This document shows, piece by piece, positions 34,653 through 45,082 of a stretch of DNA of 64,000 nucleotides. How positions within the stretch are numbered: position 1 is the first letter of the stretch; every line of letters begins with the position of its first letter. The stretch lies in contig JANJXC010000027.1 of the NCBI GenBank assembly GCA_024709225.1, positions 1-64,000 on the forward strand, in the 5' to 3' direction. Source of the DNA: Gammaproteobacteria bacterium (GTDB lineage Bacteria > Pseudomonadota > Gammaproteobacteria > Thiohalomonadales > Thiohalomonadaceae). The notes below the pieces were generated by a model, which did not search any database, had not been told where the DNA came from, and saw nothing but the letters and a program-made list of their open reading frames with translations. The translations under genes and the position numbers were made by a program.

Positions 34653-35099
34653 TCATTCGTCGCCGTTGAACACCTTGCGAAAGTGCTCCGTGGCAAAACC
34701 GCGATACTGTAAAAAGCGGGCCTGACGGGCCCGTTCCTGAAAATCCTTCGGCAGCTTGCTGCCGAAACGCTTGCGCCGCGCCTGTTCGGCCAGCTCGGCC
34801 CAGTGCCCGTCCATCTCCTCCAGCGGCGGTGCAATGAACTCGTCGGTCACGCCACGCTCGGCCAGTTCGGCGCGGATGCGCAGCGGCCCATAGCCCTTGC
34901 CGGCGCGCATGTGCACGTAGCTCTCGGCATAGCGCGCATCACTCTGCAGACGCTCCTGCTGCAGGCGCGCCATGCAGGCGGCAACCCGCTCAGGGGCATA
35001 ACCCTTGTCGCGCAGCTTGCGCTCCAGCTCACGCGCACTGTGCTCGCGCTGCGCCAGCAGCGCCATCGCGCGCGGATAGGGATCGTCCTGCTGTTGCAT
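34653..35099 (-). CDS. recX: RecA modulator RecX
   Basis: A 148-residue helical protein with the RecX repeats: RAMALLAQREHSARELERKL, GYAPERVAACMARLQQERLQSDARYAESYV and KGYGPLRIRAELAERGV. It limits RecA filament growth. It lies 46 bases after recA with a small palindrome between, which may lower recX expression relative to recA. Confidence 0.94.
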   Translation of the reverse strand: MQQQDDPYPRAMALLAQREHSARELERKLRDKGYAPERVAACMARLQQERLQSDARYAESYVHMRAGKGYGPLRIRAELAERGVTDEFIAPPLEEMDGHWAELAEQARRKRFGSKLPKDFQERARQARFLQYRGFATEHFRKVFNGDE

Positions 35100-35110
35100 A
35101 TTCTGATGTG

Positions 35111-35130
35111 GGTCGGACCTCAGTCCGACC
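35111..35130. repeat. Hairpin/palindromic repeat between recA and recX
   Basis: An 8-bp perfect stem GGTCGGAC with GTCCGACC around CTCA. No T run follows on the minus strand. Sequences of this GTCGGAC type often occur as dispersed palindromes; its effect here may be partial termination or mRNA stabilisation after recA. Confidence 0.6.
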
Positions 35131-35145
35131 TAGGCATCGAACAGA

Positions 35146-36177
<1,032 letters not shown>

Positions 36178-36247
36178 TCCTGCCTCCAAAAATGCATAGG
36201 GCGGGACCATCCATGCCCCGCCGCCCATATTCAGGACCCGGATTATT

Positions 36248-36790
36248 TCACAGTTGTCCCGCCAGCGGCCAGCGCCGCACCACTTGATATTGGGCTCCCT
36301 CGGGCAGGGTCAAGGACTGCACCAGCACGAAGTCACCCACGACCCAGTGTACTGTATTTATATCCAGTTGTCGCGGTCCCTGCCGCGCCTTGCGCAGCAC
36401 CGTCAGGTGCGGGCTGTAGGGGCGGGTTTCCGGCGTCAGGCCGCAGGTGGCCATGGCGCCGTTCAGCCGGGCGGCCAGGGTCTGCAAGGTGGGCGGTACC
36501 GTCGAGCAGCCCAGCCACACCACCTGGGGCCGCGGCCAGAAGCCGGTGCGGTCCAGGGTCAGCTCAAACGGCGGCAAGCGGATGGCATCGGCCGTCTTTT
36601 CCATGCAAGCGCGCCCCTCGGCATCGATCACGCCGAGAAATGCCAGGGTAATGTGGAGATTCTGCATTGCCATGGGCTTGCCGCCCGGCGGGGCGATGGC
36701 CCGACCCACCTTATATAATGTCCGCTGCAGGGCCGCATCCGGCCACAGGGCGAAAAACAGGCGCTGGCCCTCAGGCGGCGACGAGGACAT
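36248..36790 (-). CDS. thpR: RNA 2',3'-cyclic phosphodiesterase (LigT/ThpR family)
   Basis: A 180-residue 2H phosphoesterase with two HxTx motifs, HITL (in [13 protein letters not shown] near 45) and HLTV (in [13 protein letters not shown] near 127), forming the active site. The substrate is RNA with 2',3'-cyclic ends in vitro; the cellular role is unclear. Its start overlaps the pncC stop by 20 bases, and its body contains the recA LexA box. Confidence 0.92.
   Translation of the reverse strand: MSSSPPEGQRLFFALWPDAALQRTLYKVGRAIAPPGGKPMAMQNLHITLAFLGVIDAEGRACMEKTADAIRLPPFELTLDRTGFWPRPQVVWLGCSTVPPTLQTLAARLNGAMATCGLTPETRPYSPHLTVLRKARQGPRQLDINTVHWVVGDFVLVQSLTLPEGAQYQVVRRWPLAGQL
36352..36367. promoter_or_regulatory. 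LexA (SOS) box for recA
   Basis: CTGTATTTATATCCAG fits CTG-N10-CAG with an AT-rich centre and is close to the gammaproteobacterial consensus (flanked by TA on the left as in E. coli recA). It lies inside the thpR coding sequence, 175 bases before recA, so the recA leader begins within thpR. Confidence 0.75.
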
Positions 36791-37265
36791 CCAGTACCCC
36801 TTGCAGGGCCGCCGCCACCGCCTGGCGCCGCACCGCGTCGCGGTCGCCCTCGAAATGGCGGGTACAGCTCACCATCTCCTCGCCTGAGACCGCCCAGGCC
36901 AGACATACCATGCCCACCGGCTTGAACGGCGTCGCCCCGCCCGGGCCGGCGATGCCGCTGATGGCCAGACTCACCCGGGCCCGGCTGCGGGCCAGGGCGC
37001 CGGCGGCCATCTGCCGCACCGTCCCCTCGCTTACCGCCCCCTGCTCCGCCAGTACGCCGGGCTCGACCCCCAGCATCTCCTGCTTGGCCTCGTTGGTATA
37101 GGTGACAAAGCCGCGCTCGAACCAGCGCGAACTGCCGGCCAGGTCGGTGCACACCTTGGCCACCCAGCCACCGGTGCAGGACTCGGCCGCGGCCAGCATC
37201 CAGCGCCGCGCCAGCAGGGCCGCCGCCACCTGTTCTGCCAGCCCTTCCAGCTCCTGATCGGTCAT
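36771..37265 (-). CDS. pncC: Nicotinamide-nucleotide amidase (CinA C-terminal type)
   Basis: A 164-residue enzyme that recycles NMN to NaMN. Family blocks are intact: LAAAESCTGGWVA near 26, YTNEAKQEMLGV near 56, the SEGTVRQMAAGA segment and AISGIAGPGGATPFKPVG near 102. It matches the stand-alone C-terminal domain of CinA. ATG 37265 is chosen from the conserved start; the open frame upstream is not family-like. It usually precedes recA, as here with thpR between. Confidence 0.94.
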   Translation of the reverse strand: MTDQELEGLAEQVAAALLARRWMLAAAESCTGGWVAKVCTDLAGSSRWFERGFVTYTNEAKQEMLGVEPGVLAEQGAVSEGTVRQMAAGALARSRARVSLAISGIAGPGGATPFKPVGMVCLAWAVSGEEMVSCTRHFEGDRDAVRRQAVAAALQGVLDVLVAA

Positions 37266-37292
37266 CACAAGATCCGTTATAGTTGCAACATC

Positions 37293-37646
37293 ATGGAGAT
37301 TCGCCACGCCCCCATCCCCCTGTACTCGCCGCTGCAGCCTGTCCAGCAGCCAGCGCGCACACCTGCGCCACAGGAAGCGGGGGCCACCACGGGCCGGCCG
37401 CCGGAGCACCGCAGCGGACTGACCGAATACATCGCCCACGGCGAGCTGGTGGAAGAAAACGACAACACCGACTATGGCGAACTGATCCGCGCCGCACGCC
37501 AGCAACGGGCCGAGTCCACACAGGAGGCCTCTGCCGCCACGGGCAACGGTGCCTCATCCTATGCCACCCGCGCCCTCACCGCCTACCAGGCCAACACCGG
37601 CGCGGCGGCCACCGGCACGCATGCCGGCCTGGACGAAATCGTCTAG
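37293..37646 (+). CDS. Conserved-looking hypothetical protein
   Basis: A 117-residue protein, divergent from pncC (27 bases between starts). It is rich in Ala, Gln, Thr and Pro, predicted mostly disordered, with an acidic middle (LVEENDNTDYGELIRAARQQ) and an RALTAYQ segment before the C-terminal GLDEIV. Small proteins with an ALxAY segment near the end occur in Pseudomonas-like genomes, but I know no function. No signal peptide or membrane segment. The tail overlaps the PilZ gene stop by 4 bases. Confidence 0.6.
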   Translation: MEIRHAPIPLYSPLQPVQQPARTPAPQEAGATTGRPPEHRSGLTEYIAHGELVEENDNTDYGELIRAARQQRAESTQEASAATGNGASSYATRALTAYQANTGAAATGTHAGLDEIV

Positions 37647-37936
37647 AGAAAGCGCCGGATGGTCACTCCGATATCGTAGCCCTCCGGCTGTGCCGGCTGT
37701 ACCCGCACCACCTCTACCTCGGCATCCAAAGGCGCCACCACCGCGTGCTGCGGCACCACCTTCACCGCCAGCACCTCCCCCAGGGTCAGCGCCTGGTCGG
37801 TGACGAAGCCCAGCCCGCTGCCGCTCAGGTCGCGCGCCAGCGCGCTGTGCACGCTGCCATCATAACGGGTGAAGATCATCGGGCAGTCCATGCACATGCG
37901 GATGAAGTTGCGCTTCTCGTCGTAGTCTCTGCTCAC
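37643..37936 (-). CDS. PilZ-domain protein
   Basis: A 97-residue single-domain protein with the c-di-GMP-binding signature: RxxxR (RNFIR in EKRNFIRM near residue 8) and D-x-S-x-x-G (DLSGSG near 38). Likely a c-di-GMP adaptor; the partner is unknown. The start is GTG 37936, placing the RxxxR motif close to the N terminus as usual; the frame is open to 37993. Together with the MshEN ATPase it points to c-di-GMP control of surface behaviour. Confidence 0.82.
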   Translation of the reverse strand: MSRDYDEKRNFIRMCMDCPMIFTRYDGSVHSALARDLSGSGLGFVTDQALTLGEVLAVKVVPQHAVVAPLDAEVEVVRVQPAQPEGYDIGVTIRRFL

Positions 37937-38039
37937 GCTCCCGCTCCTCTCCTTTGTTATCGCCCCATAGGTAACAGACCGTTGCCGGATCATGCAAGCC
38001 TTCGCGGCGACGGGGCTTTTTCGTTATCCTTCCCGCACC

Positions 38040-40625
38040 ATGGCCCGACCCACCGCACCCGACGCCCCTGCCGCGCACACCCCGATGATGCAGCAGTATC
38101 TGCGCATCAAGGCGGAAAATCCCCACCTGCTGCTGTTCTACCGCATGGGCGACTTCTACGAGCTGTTCTACGACGACGCCAAACGGGCCGCCCAGCTGCT
38201 GGACATTACCCTCACCGCCCGCGGCGCCTCCGCCGGCGCCCCCATCCCCATGGCCGGCGTGCCCTACCACGCCGTTGAAGGCTATCTGGCGCGGCTGGTC
38301 AAACTGGGGGTTTCGGTGGCCATCTGCGAGCAGATCGGCGACCCGGCCACCAGCAAGGGCCCGGTGGAACGCAAGGTGGTGCGCATCGTCACCCCCGGCA
38401 CGGTCACCGACGAGGCCCTGCTGGAGGAGCGGCGCGACAACCTGCTGTGCGGCCTGGCGCGCAGCGGGGACACCTGGGGCCTGGCGGCGCTGGACCTCAC
38501 CTCCGGCCGTTTCACGGTGATGGAGGTGAGCGGCGACGAGGCCCTGGCCGGCGAGCTGGAGCGGCTGCGCCCGGCGGAACTGCTGCTGGCCGACGACCTG
38601 CCGGCCCATCCGCTGTGGCAGGAGCGGCGCGGCCTGCAGCGCCTGCCGCCCTGGCGTTTCGAGCCCGACACCGCGCGCCGCCTGCTCACCGCCCAGTTCG
38701 GCACCCGCGACCTGGCCGGCTACGGCTGCGACCATCTGACCACCGCCCTCGGCGCCGCCGGCGCCGTGCTGCAATACGTGCAGGAGACCCAGCGCGCCGC
38801 CCTGCCCCATCTGCGCGGCCTGGCGCTGGAACGGCGCGACGAGGCGGTGCTGCTCGACGCCGCCAGCCGCCGCAACCTGGAACTGGAGCACGCCCTCGGC
38901 GGCAACGCCGAGCACACCCTGGCCGGCGTGCTGGATCACACCGCCACGCCCATGGGCAGCCGCCTGCTGCGCCGCTGGCTGCACCGCCCGCTGCGCGACC
39001 ATGCCGTGCTCGGCGCGCGTCAGCAGGCCATCGCCGCCCTGATCGATGCCGGCACCTGGGAACCCCTGCGCGAACTGCTGCACGGCATCGGCGACATCGA
39101 ACGCATCCTCGCCCGCGTGGCGCTCAAGTCCGCCCGCCCGCGCGACCTGGTGCAGCTGCGCACCGCCCTCGGCCGCCTGCCGCAGGTGCAACAGCAGCTC
39201 GCCCCGCTGGAGGCGCCGCGCCTCGCCGACCTCGCTGCCCGCAGCGGCGCCCGCCCCGCGCTGCATGACCTGCTGGCACGCGCCATCATCGAGACGCCGC
39301 CGCTGCTGATCCGCGACGGCGGCGTCATCGCCGCCGGCTTCGATGCCGAGCTGGATGAGCTGCGCGCCATCCGTGAAAACGCCGGCCAGTACCTCATCGA
39401 CCTGGAAACCCGCGAGCGCACGCGCAGCGGCATCCCCACCCTGAAAGTCGGCTACAACCGCGTGCACGGCTATTTCATCGAGGTGACCCGCGCCCAGAGC
39501 GAGAAGGTGCCCGACGACTACATCCGCCGTCAGACCCTCAAGGGCGCCGAACGCTACATCACGCCGGAGCTGAAACAGTTCGAGGACAAGGCCCTGTCCG
39601 CCGCCGAGCGGGCGCTGGCGCGGGAAAAGGGGCTGTACGACGCCCTGCTCGATACACTGTGTGCGGACCTGGGGGAATTGCAGGATTGCGCGAGCGCGCT
39701 GGCCGAGATCGACGTGCTGGCCAATCTGGCCGAACGCGCCGCAACGCTGTGCTGGGTACAGCCGCAACTGAGCACCGCCCCCGGCATCGACATCGAGGCC
39801 GGCCGTCATCCGGTGGTGGAGCAGTACAGCAGCACGCCCTTCGTGCCCAACGACATCCACCTCGGCGACGGCCGCCGCATGCTCATCGTCACCGGCCCCA
39901 ACATGGGCGGCAAATCCACCTACATGCGCCAGACTGCACTCATCGTGCTGCTGGCCCACATCGGCAGCCACGTCCCGGCGAGCCGCGCGGTGATCGGCCC
40001 CATCGACCGCATCTTCACCCGCATCGGCGCCGCCGACGACATCGCCTCCGGCCGCTCCACCTTCATGGTGGAGATGACCGAGACCGCCAACATCCTGCAC
40101 AACGCCAGCGACCAGAGCCTGGTGCTGATGGACGAAATCGGCCGCGGCACCAGCACCTTCGACGGCATGTCGCTGGCCTGGGCAGTGGCGCGCGACCTCG
40201 CCGAGCGCGTCCGCGCCTATACCCTGTTCGCCACCCACTACTTCGAGCTCACCGCCCTGCCAGAGTTGGTGAAGGACGTGGTCAACGTCCACCTCGATGC
40301 GGTGGAGCACGGCGAGACCATCGTGTTTCTGCATGCGGTGAAGGACGGCCCGGCCAGCCAGAGCTACGGCCTGCAGGTGGCGCAGCTGGCCGGCGTGCCG
40401 CGCGTGGTGATCGAAGCGGCGCGGCGCAAGCTGATCGAACTGGAAACCGACAACGCCGCCCTCCGCGATGACACCAACCCGGCACAGCAGATGGCCCTGG
40501 CCCTGCCGCCGCCGCCCGACGTGCCGGTGGTGGTGGAACTGCGCCGGCTCGACCCCGACAGCCTCACCCCGCGCGGCGCGCTGGAGCTGATCTATTACCT
40601 CAAGGGGTTGCTGGCGGCGGAGTGA
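38040..40625 (+). CDS. mutS: DNA mismatch repair protein MutS
   Basis: About 861 residues. The mismatch-recognition domain has [15 protein letters not shown] (the Phe-x-Glu motif is in this domain). The ATPase has Walker [15 protein letters not shown] near 620, the [14 protein letters not shown] block, Walker [17 protein letters not shown] near 693 and the ATHYFELT segment. It binds mismatches and recruits MutL. ATG 38040 is chosen by the usual MutS length; an earlier in-frame ATG at 37992 exists. Faces modC convergently. Confidence 0.97.
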   Translation: MARPTAPDAPAAHTPMMQQYLRIKAENPHLLLFYRMGDFYELFYDDAKRAAQLLDITLTARGASAGAPIPMAGVPYHAVEGYLARLVKLGVSVAICEQIGDPATSKGPVERKVVRIVTPGTVTDEALLEERRDNLLCGLARSGDTWGLAALDLTSGRFTVMEVSGDEALAGELERLRPAELLLADDLPAHPLWQERRGLQRLPPWRFEPDTARRLLTAQFGTRDLAGYGCDHLTTALGAAGAVLQYVQETQRAALPHLRGLALERRDEAVLLDAASRRNLELEHALGGNAEHTLAGVLDHTATPMGSRLLRRWLHRPLRDHAVLGARQQAIAALIDAGTWEPLRELLHGIGDIERILARVALKSARPRDLVQLRTALGRLPQVQQQLAPLEAPRLADLAARSGARPALHDLLARAIIETPPLLIRDGGVIAAGFDAELDELRAIRENAGQYLIDLETRERTRSGIPTLKVGYNRVHGYFIEVTRAQSEKVPDDYIRRQTLKGAERYITPELKQFEDKALSAAERALAREKGLYDALLDTLCADLGELQDCASALAEIDVLANLAERAATLCWVQPQLSTAPGIDIEAGRHPVVEQYSSTPFVPNDIHLGDGRRMLIVTGPNMGGKSTYMRQTALIVLLAHIGSHVPASRAVIGPIDRIFTRIGAADDIASGRSTFMVEMTETANILHNASDQSLVLMDEIGRGTSTFDGMSLAWAVARDLAERVRAYTLFATHYFELTALPELVKDVVNVHLDAVEHGETIVFLHAVKDGPASQSYGLQVAQLAGVPRVVIEAARRKLIELETDNAALRDDTNPAQQMALALPPPPDVPVVVELRRLDPDSLTPRGALELIYYLKGLLAAE

Positions 40626-40667
40626 TCACACTTGCCATGAGTTTGTGGATGCTGGACTTACGCAAAA

Positions 40668-41744
40668 TCAATCCGCCAGCACCACACTCTTCACCTGGGC
40701 GTATACCGCCTTGCCGGGGACCAGTTCGAGCAAGTCGGCGGAGCGGCGGGTGATGCGTGCGAGCAGCGGGATGGCAGCTTCCGGGCCAAGGCCGAGGCGG
40801 ACCACCATCTGCCAGTCGTTGAGCGGGGCGAGTTGCTGCACCGTGGCGTGAAGGATGTTGACGATACTGCTGTCGCGGTGCTCCTTGAGGGCGATGCTGA
40901 CGTCGCGGGCGTGGATGCGCACGCGGGCGCCCCTGCCGACGGCCCGCTGCAGGCGGCCGACGGCAAAGCGGCCGCCGCGGAAGTCCAGGTGGGTGAGGTG
41001 GTACTTGTCGTCGTGGCCGGCGACCACGGTTTCGATAATCGACTCGGCGGCCTCGTCGCGGGCCAGCGGCAGGTCCAGGCGCGCCATCAATTCGCTGACC
41101 GTGCCGGCGGCACGCACGCTGCCCTGCTCCAGCAGCACCAGGTGATCGGCCAGCTGCGCCACCTCGTCGGGTGAGTGGGTGACGTAGAGCACCGGAATAT
41201 CCAGTTCGTCGTGCAGGCGTTCCAGATAGGGCAGGATCTCGCGCTTGCGCTGCAGGTCCAGTGCAGCGAGCGGCTCATCCATCAGCAGCAGGCGCGGCTT
41301 GAGCGCCAGGGCGCGGGCCATGGCGACGCGCTGCCGCTCGCCGCCGGAGAGTTGCTCCGGCCTGCGCTGCAGCAGATGTTCGATACCAAGCAGGTCCACC
41401 ACGTGATCGAGTGACTCCTGATCCATGGCATGGCGTACGCGTTGCATGCCGTATTCAAGATTGGCGCGGACGGATAGATGCGGAAACAACGCGGCGTCCT
41501 GGAAGACATAACCGAGAGCGCGTCGATGGGTGGGGAGAAACCGGCCGTGGTCCTGCCAGATTTCGTCGTTGATCACCAGGCGACCGTCGTCGCAGCGCTC
41601 CAGCCCGGCGACGAGCCGCAACAGCGTGGTCTTGCCGGAGCCGGAGTGGCCGAACAGCACGGTGACGCCGCGTCCCGGCATAGTCAGATCGACATCCAGC
41701 ACAAAGTCGGGCCATTGGAGCCGGAAGCGCGCCGCGATGCTCAT
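40668..41744 (-). CDS. modC: Molybdate ABC transporter ATPase ModC
   Basis: A 358-residue ATPase: Walker A FGHSGSGKTTLL near residue 33, signature LSGGERQRVAMARAL near 133, Walker B LLLMDEPLAALD near 157 and a C-terminal MOP domain (about 292-355, e.g. SSIVNILHATVQQ) that senses molybdate. It powers ModB. Its start overlaps the modB stop (4 bases). Molybdenum supply fits a denitrifier needing nitrate reductase. Confidence 0.96.
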   Translation of the reverse strand: MSIAARFRLQWPDFVLDVDLTMPGRGVTVLFGHSGSGKTTLLRLVAGLERCDDGRLVINDEIWQDHGRFLPTHRRALGYVFQDAALFPHLSVRANLEYGMQRVRHAMDQESLDHVVDLLGIEHLLQRRPEQLSGGERQRVAMARALALKPRLLLMDEPLAALDLQRKREILPYLERLHDELDIPVLYVTHSPDEVAQLADHLVLLEQGSVRAAGTVSELMARLDLPLARDEAAESIIETVVAGHDDKYHLTHLDFRGGRFAVGRLQRAVGRGARVRIHARDVSIALKEHRDSSIVNILHATVQQLAPLNDWQMVVRLGLGPEAAIPLLARITRRSADLLELVPGKAVYAQVKSVVLAD

Positions 41745-42418
41745 ACATGCACCATGCGATAGCGCCGGTTCACCGCATACACCAGCACCAGCAACAGGAA
41801 GGAGGCGGCAAGCAGGCCGCCGGCCAGCACGTGGGCCGAGGCATAGTCCATCGCCTCGGCGTGGTCGTAGATGGCAATGGACAGGACGCGCGTTTCACCG
41901 GGGATGTTGCCGCCCACCATCAGCACCACACCGAACTCGCCCACGGTATGGGCGAAGGTCAGGGTGATGGCAGTGAGAAAGCCGCGCCGTGCCATGGGCG
42001 CCACCACGGTGAAGAAACTATCCCACGGACCGGCGCGCAGCGTGGCGGCAGCATCGAGCAGACGCGTACCCACCGCGGCGAAGGCGTCCTTGAGCGGCTG
42101 CACCATGAAGGGCAGCGAATACAGCGTCGATGCCACCACCAGCCCCTCGAAGGTAAAGGCCAGGTGATGCAGACCCAACGCCTGCAGTGTACTGCCGATA
42201 GGGCCCTGCGGGCCGAGCGCCACCAGCATGTAGAAACCGAGCACCGTGGGCGGCAGCACCAGCGGCAGCGCCACCACGGCCTCCACCAGCACTGCCAGGC
42301 GCGAGCGTGTGCGCGCCAGCCACCATGCCAGCGGTGTGCCCAACAGCAGCAGCACTCCCGTGGTGATGGCGGACAGCGTCAGGGTAACGCGCAATGCCAG
42401 CAGATCGGCTTCCGACAC
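41741..42418 (-). CDS. modB: Molybdate ABC transporter permease ModB
   Basis: A 225-residue membrane protein with about five helices and the EAA-type loop (LLDAAATLRAGPWDSFFTVVAP near 135). The start is GTG 42418, 3 bases after the modA stop, with GAGGAG before it. The reading frame continues upstream but that part overlaps modA and is not family-like. Pairs with ModC. Confidence 0.95.
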   Translation of the reverse strand: MSEADLLALRVTLTLSAITTGVLLLLGTPLAWWLARTRSRLAVLVEAVVALPLVLPPTVLGFYMLVALGPQGPIGSTLQALGLHHLAFTFEGLVVASTLYSLPFMVQPLKDAFAAVGTRLLDAAATLRAGPWDSFFTVVAPMARRGFLTAITLTFAHTVGEFGVVLMVGGNIPGETRVLSIAIYDHAEAMDYASAHVLAGGLLAASFLLLVLVYAVNRRYRMVHV

Positions 42419-42420
42419 GC

Positions 42421-43188
42421 TTACTCCTCGCCCGGCAGGGTGAAACCGTAGCGGCGCATGATGGCGCGCGCCGGTGTGCTGGACATGTAGTCGGCGAAGG
42501 TTGCCGCCAGCGGATTGCCGGCAGCACGCCGGGTGATCACATACCCCTGCTCCAGCGGGGCATGCCATGCCGCCGGAATCAGCGTCCATGTCCCCTTGCC
42601 CGTCATGGTCGGCGACAGCACCAGCGCCAGGGCGACGATGCCCGCCTCTGCCGCACCGGAGTCGACAAACTGCGCCGTGTGGGCGATGTTCTCGCCCAGC
42701 ACCAGCTTCGGCCGCATGGCCTCCCAGACACCGTGCTGCTCCAGCACCTCCTGGGCGCGCCGACCGTAGGGCGCATGTTGCGGGTTGGCGATGGCGAACT
42801 TGCGGATCGCGCTCTGGGGCAGCGCCTGGAGCGGGGTGTTGGCCAGTTCCGGCTGCAGGCTCCACAGCACCAGACGACCGATGGCGTAGGACCGGGTGGC
42901 ACCGGTGGTCAGACCCTTGCGCTCCAGCTCGCGCGGATAGGCGATGTCGGCGGAGAAGTACATATCGAAGGGTGCGCCGTTGGTGATCTGGGTGAGAAAC
43001 TTGCCACTCGATCCGTAAATCACCTCAACCCTGGCGGAGGGATGAGTCGCCCTGAACTGCTCCACCACCTCGGCCATGGCAAACTTCAGATCGGCGGCAG
43101 CGGCAATGGTGAGCGTCCCGGCCGCCACCGGAGGCATCAGCCCCAGGCACATCAGCAACATCAACAGACCGTACTGGCCAACCCGCAT
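42421..43188 (-). CDS. modA: Molybdate-binding periplasmic protein ModA
   Basis: A 255-residue substrate-binding protein: signal (QYGLLMLLMCLGLMPPVAAG), then the family blocks LTIAAAADLKFAM, VIYGSSGKFLTQITNGAPFDMYFSAD and ANPQHAPYGRRAQEVLE. Ser and related oxyanion-binding residues lie in the AAAADLK and GSSGK turns. ATG 43188 is chosen for the signal peptide with AGGGGAAGG just before it. First gene of modABC. Confidence 0.93.
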   Translation of the reverse strand: MRVGQYGLLMLLMCLGLMPPVAAGTLTIAAAADLKFAMAEVVEQFRATHPSARVEVIYGSSGKFLTQITNGAPFDMYFSADIAYPRELERKGLTTGATRSYAIGRLVLWSLQPELANTPLQALPQSAIRKFAIANPQHAPYGRRAQEVLEQHGVWEAMRPKLVLGENIAHTAQFVDSGAAEAGIVALALVLSPTMTGKGTWTLIPAAWHAPLEQGYVITRRAAGNPLAATFADYMSSTPARAIMRRYGFTLPGEE

Positions 43189-43562
43189 TCCTTCCCCTCC
43201 ACGCACAGCAATGTCCGGCAGACATCGCGAAATTTCTGCCTTGTGAATACCGCGCTACCCAGGACCACCCTCCGGTCTGGTTGCAGAGGCGGCCACCCGA
43301 TATCTCAAGGTGCGTGACGCAGAGCGCGGCGCCAGGAACCGTGAGTATGCGGTAGTTCCCCCTGCGGAACACCAATCCAGTCCCGACACTCGTAGCGTTG
43401 TTTTTGAGATAAATGCCCTGTGGCAAGGCCAGCCTGGGGTTCCGGACAGCTGTGCTAATCTCTAGTCGTTCACCACGCCAGCCCCTCGCTGGAGCGTATT
43501 TTAAGCCTGAATCGATCCACCTGTACCACAGTGATGACAAAACTAAAAAAGGAGTCCCCACC
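43189..43562. other. 374-bp intergenic region between modA and cytochrome-porin genes
   Basis: Divergent promoter region with no credible gene. The frame from 43413 runs into the cytochrome-porin gene but lacks a ribosome site and a protein-like N terminus. GGAG at 43550-43553 (in AAAAAAGGAGTCCCC) is the ribosome site of the 43563 start. No clear regulator site was identified. Confidence 0.5.
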
Positions 43563-44867
43563 ATGTCATATCCACGTGCCTGCCACACCATCCCGCTGCT
43601 GTTGCTGCTGGCAGCGATCTTGCTGCTGCCCCCTGTCACCAGCGAGGCGATGCCGGTCTTCGCGCGCAAGTACAGCATCAGCTGCAACACCTGCCACAGC
43701 GCCTTCCCGCGCCTGAATGCCTTCGGCGAACAGTTCGTCGCCAACAACCTCAAGCTGCCCAACTGGAAGGAGACGGCCATCAAGGATGTCGGCGATCCGC
43801 TGCTGGCCCTGCCCGAGTCCGTGCCGCTGGCGATCCGTGCCCAGGCCTTCGTGCAGAGCCGCGACGGCCACGCCATCGACGAGGCCAGCGGCGCCACCCT
43901 GGCCGATTCCAGCACCGACATCCAGTCGCCCTACCTCATCAAGTTGCTGTCCAGCGCGCCGCTGTCCGAGCACATCACCTATTACTTCTACGGCATCTTT
44001 GCCGAGAAGGGCGGCAACGGCGAAACGCTGATCGAGGACGCCTGGTTCAGCCACGACGACGTGTTCGGCAGCGGCGTCGGCATGATGCTGGGGCAATATC
44101 AGTTGTCGGACCTGATGTTCCCGCGCGAGACGCGCCTGACCTTCCAGGACTTCATGGCCTACCGCATGGCCGGCATCACCTACGATCGCGGCATCCAGTT
44201 CGACCGCGCCCTCGGCCCGCTGGATGTGGCCCTCGGCGTGGTGAATGGCAACGGCGTCACCAGCAACTTCGCCATCAACACGCCGGGCTACAAACGTGCC
44301 GACCGCCTGTTCGACAGCGACACCCACAAGTCGCTCTACGGCCGCATCGGCATGGACATCGGCGGCGCCACCATCGGCCTGTTTGGCCTCAGCGGCGAGC
44401 AGCGCAGCGTGGCCGCCGGCAACGCCGGCCTCGATTCCGGCGCGCGCAATACCGACAAGCGGGTTGCCGGTCTCGATCTGTCCGGCGCGGTCAACGAGAA
44501 GCTGTACTGGTTCGCCCAGGGCCTGTGGAACACCTGGGACGGCTTCCTCGATGCCAACCCGAACAAGGAGTACAAATGGTTCGGTGGCTTCGCCGGCCTG
44601 GACTACGTCGCCAACGAGCGCTGGGTGTACTCGCTGCTGTACAACTACGCCGATGCCGGCGACCTCAAGGACACCGACACCATCTACGAAGGCATCGACA
44701 TGCGCAGCCTCACCCTCGGCGCCTCCTACTACTTCATGCGCAACGTGAAGGGCGTCATCGAGGTGAACTACGACCTGCTGGATGAAAAGGCGAAGACCGG
44801 CACCTACTGGACCGGCCACCTGAGCCAGGAACACTACCTGCTGCTCGGCTTCGACGCCGCCTTCTAG
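43563..44867 (+). CDS. Monoheme cytochrome-porin fusion, Cyc2-like
   Basis: A 434-residue protein with a Sec signal (hydrophobic run about 9-27), one heme site CNTCH (41-45) directly after it, in the block FARKYSISCNTCHSAFPRLN, then about 370 residues of alternating polar and apolar strands ending in aromatic Phe (LLLGFDAAF), the pattern of an outer-membrane beta barrel. This one-heme-plus-barrel layout is that of Cyc2-type cytochrome-porins, some of which oxidise extracellular Fe(II). The exact subfamily and substrate cannot be told from sequence alone. ATG 43563 has GGAG 9 bases upstream. Confidence 0.78.
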   Translation: MSYPRACHTIPLLLLLAAILLLPPVTSEAMPVFARKYSISCNTCHSAFPRLNAFGEQFVANNLKLPNWKETAIKDVGDPLLALPESVPLAIRAQAFVQSRDGHAIDEASGATLADSSTDIQSPYLIKLLSSAPLSEHITYYFYGIFAEKGGNGETLIEDAWFSHDDVFGSGVGMMLGQYQLSDLMFPRETRLTFQDFMAYRMAGITYDRGIQFDRALGPLDVALGVVNGNGVTSNFAINTPGYKRADRLFDSDTHKSLYGRIGMDIGGATIGLFGLSGEQRSVAAGNAGLDSGARNTDKRVAGLDLSGAVNEKLYWFAQGLWNTWDGFLDANPNKEYKWFGGFAGLDYVANERWVYSLLYNYADAGDLKDTDTIYEGIDMRSLTLGASYYFMRNVKGVIEVNYDLLDEKAKTGTYWTGHLSQEHYLLLGFDAAF

Positions 44868-45020
44868 GGAAGCTCTGAATAAATTCAGAGCTTCCGCGAC
44901 ACAGGGATGTGCTGCCATTTTTCAACGACGATAACTCGTTGGAAAATGAGGCAAATCGAAAATCGCACATTTCGATTTGCATGGTCTGAGAAGTCCAGGA
45001 TGGACTTATCCAGACATTCC
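44868..45020. mobile_element. MITE-like element, 153 bp, with four tandem hairpins
   Basis: The ends GGAAGCTCTGAATAA (44868-44882) and, inverted, GGAATGTCTGGATAA (45020-45006) match at 12 of 15 positions. Inside are four back-to-back stems: 44868-44895 (12 bp perfect), 44917-44947 (12 bp with one G-T), 44951-44980 (11 bp perfect) and 44984-45015 (7 bp core plus outer pairs). TA flanks both sides within one base of the ends, as for IS630/mariner-type insertions. It begins right after the cytochrome-porin stop TAG. No coding capacity. Confidence 0.6.
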
Positions 45021-45082
45021 GTAGCAGCCTGCCCGCCTGCCGTCCCGGCGGCGTCCGGGGCGGCAGGCCCCCCGCCCTCCTC

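Noticed and set aside
37860..40334. 824-codon minus-strand open frame opposite mutS
   Set aside because: Shadow of mutS; Gln/Gly/Ala-rich composition typical of antisense GC-rich frames.
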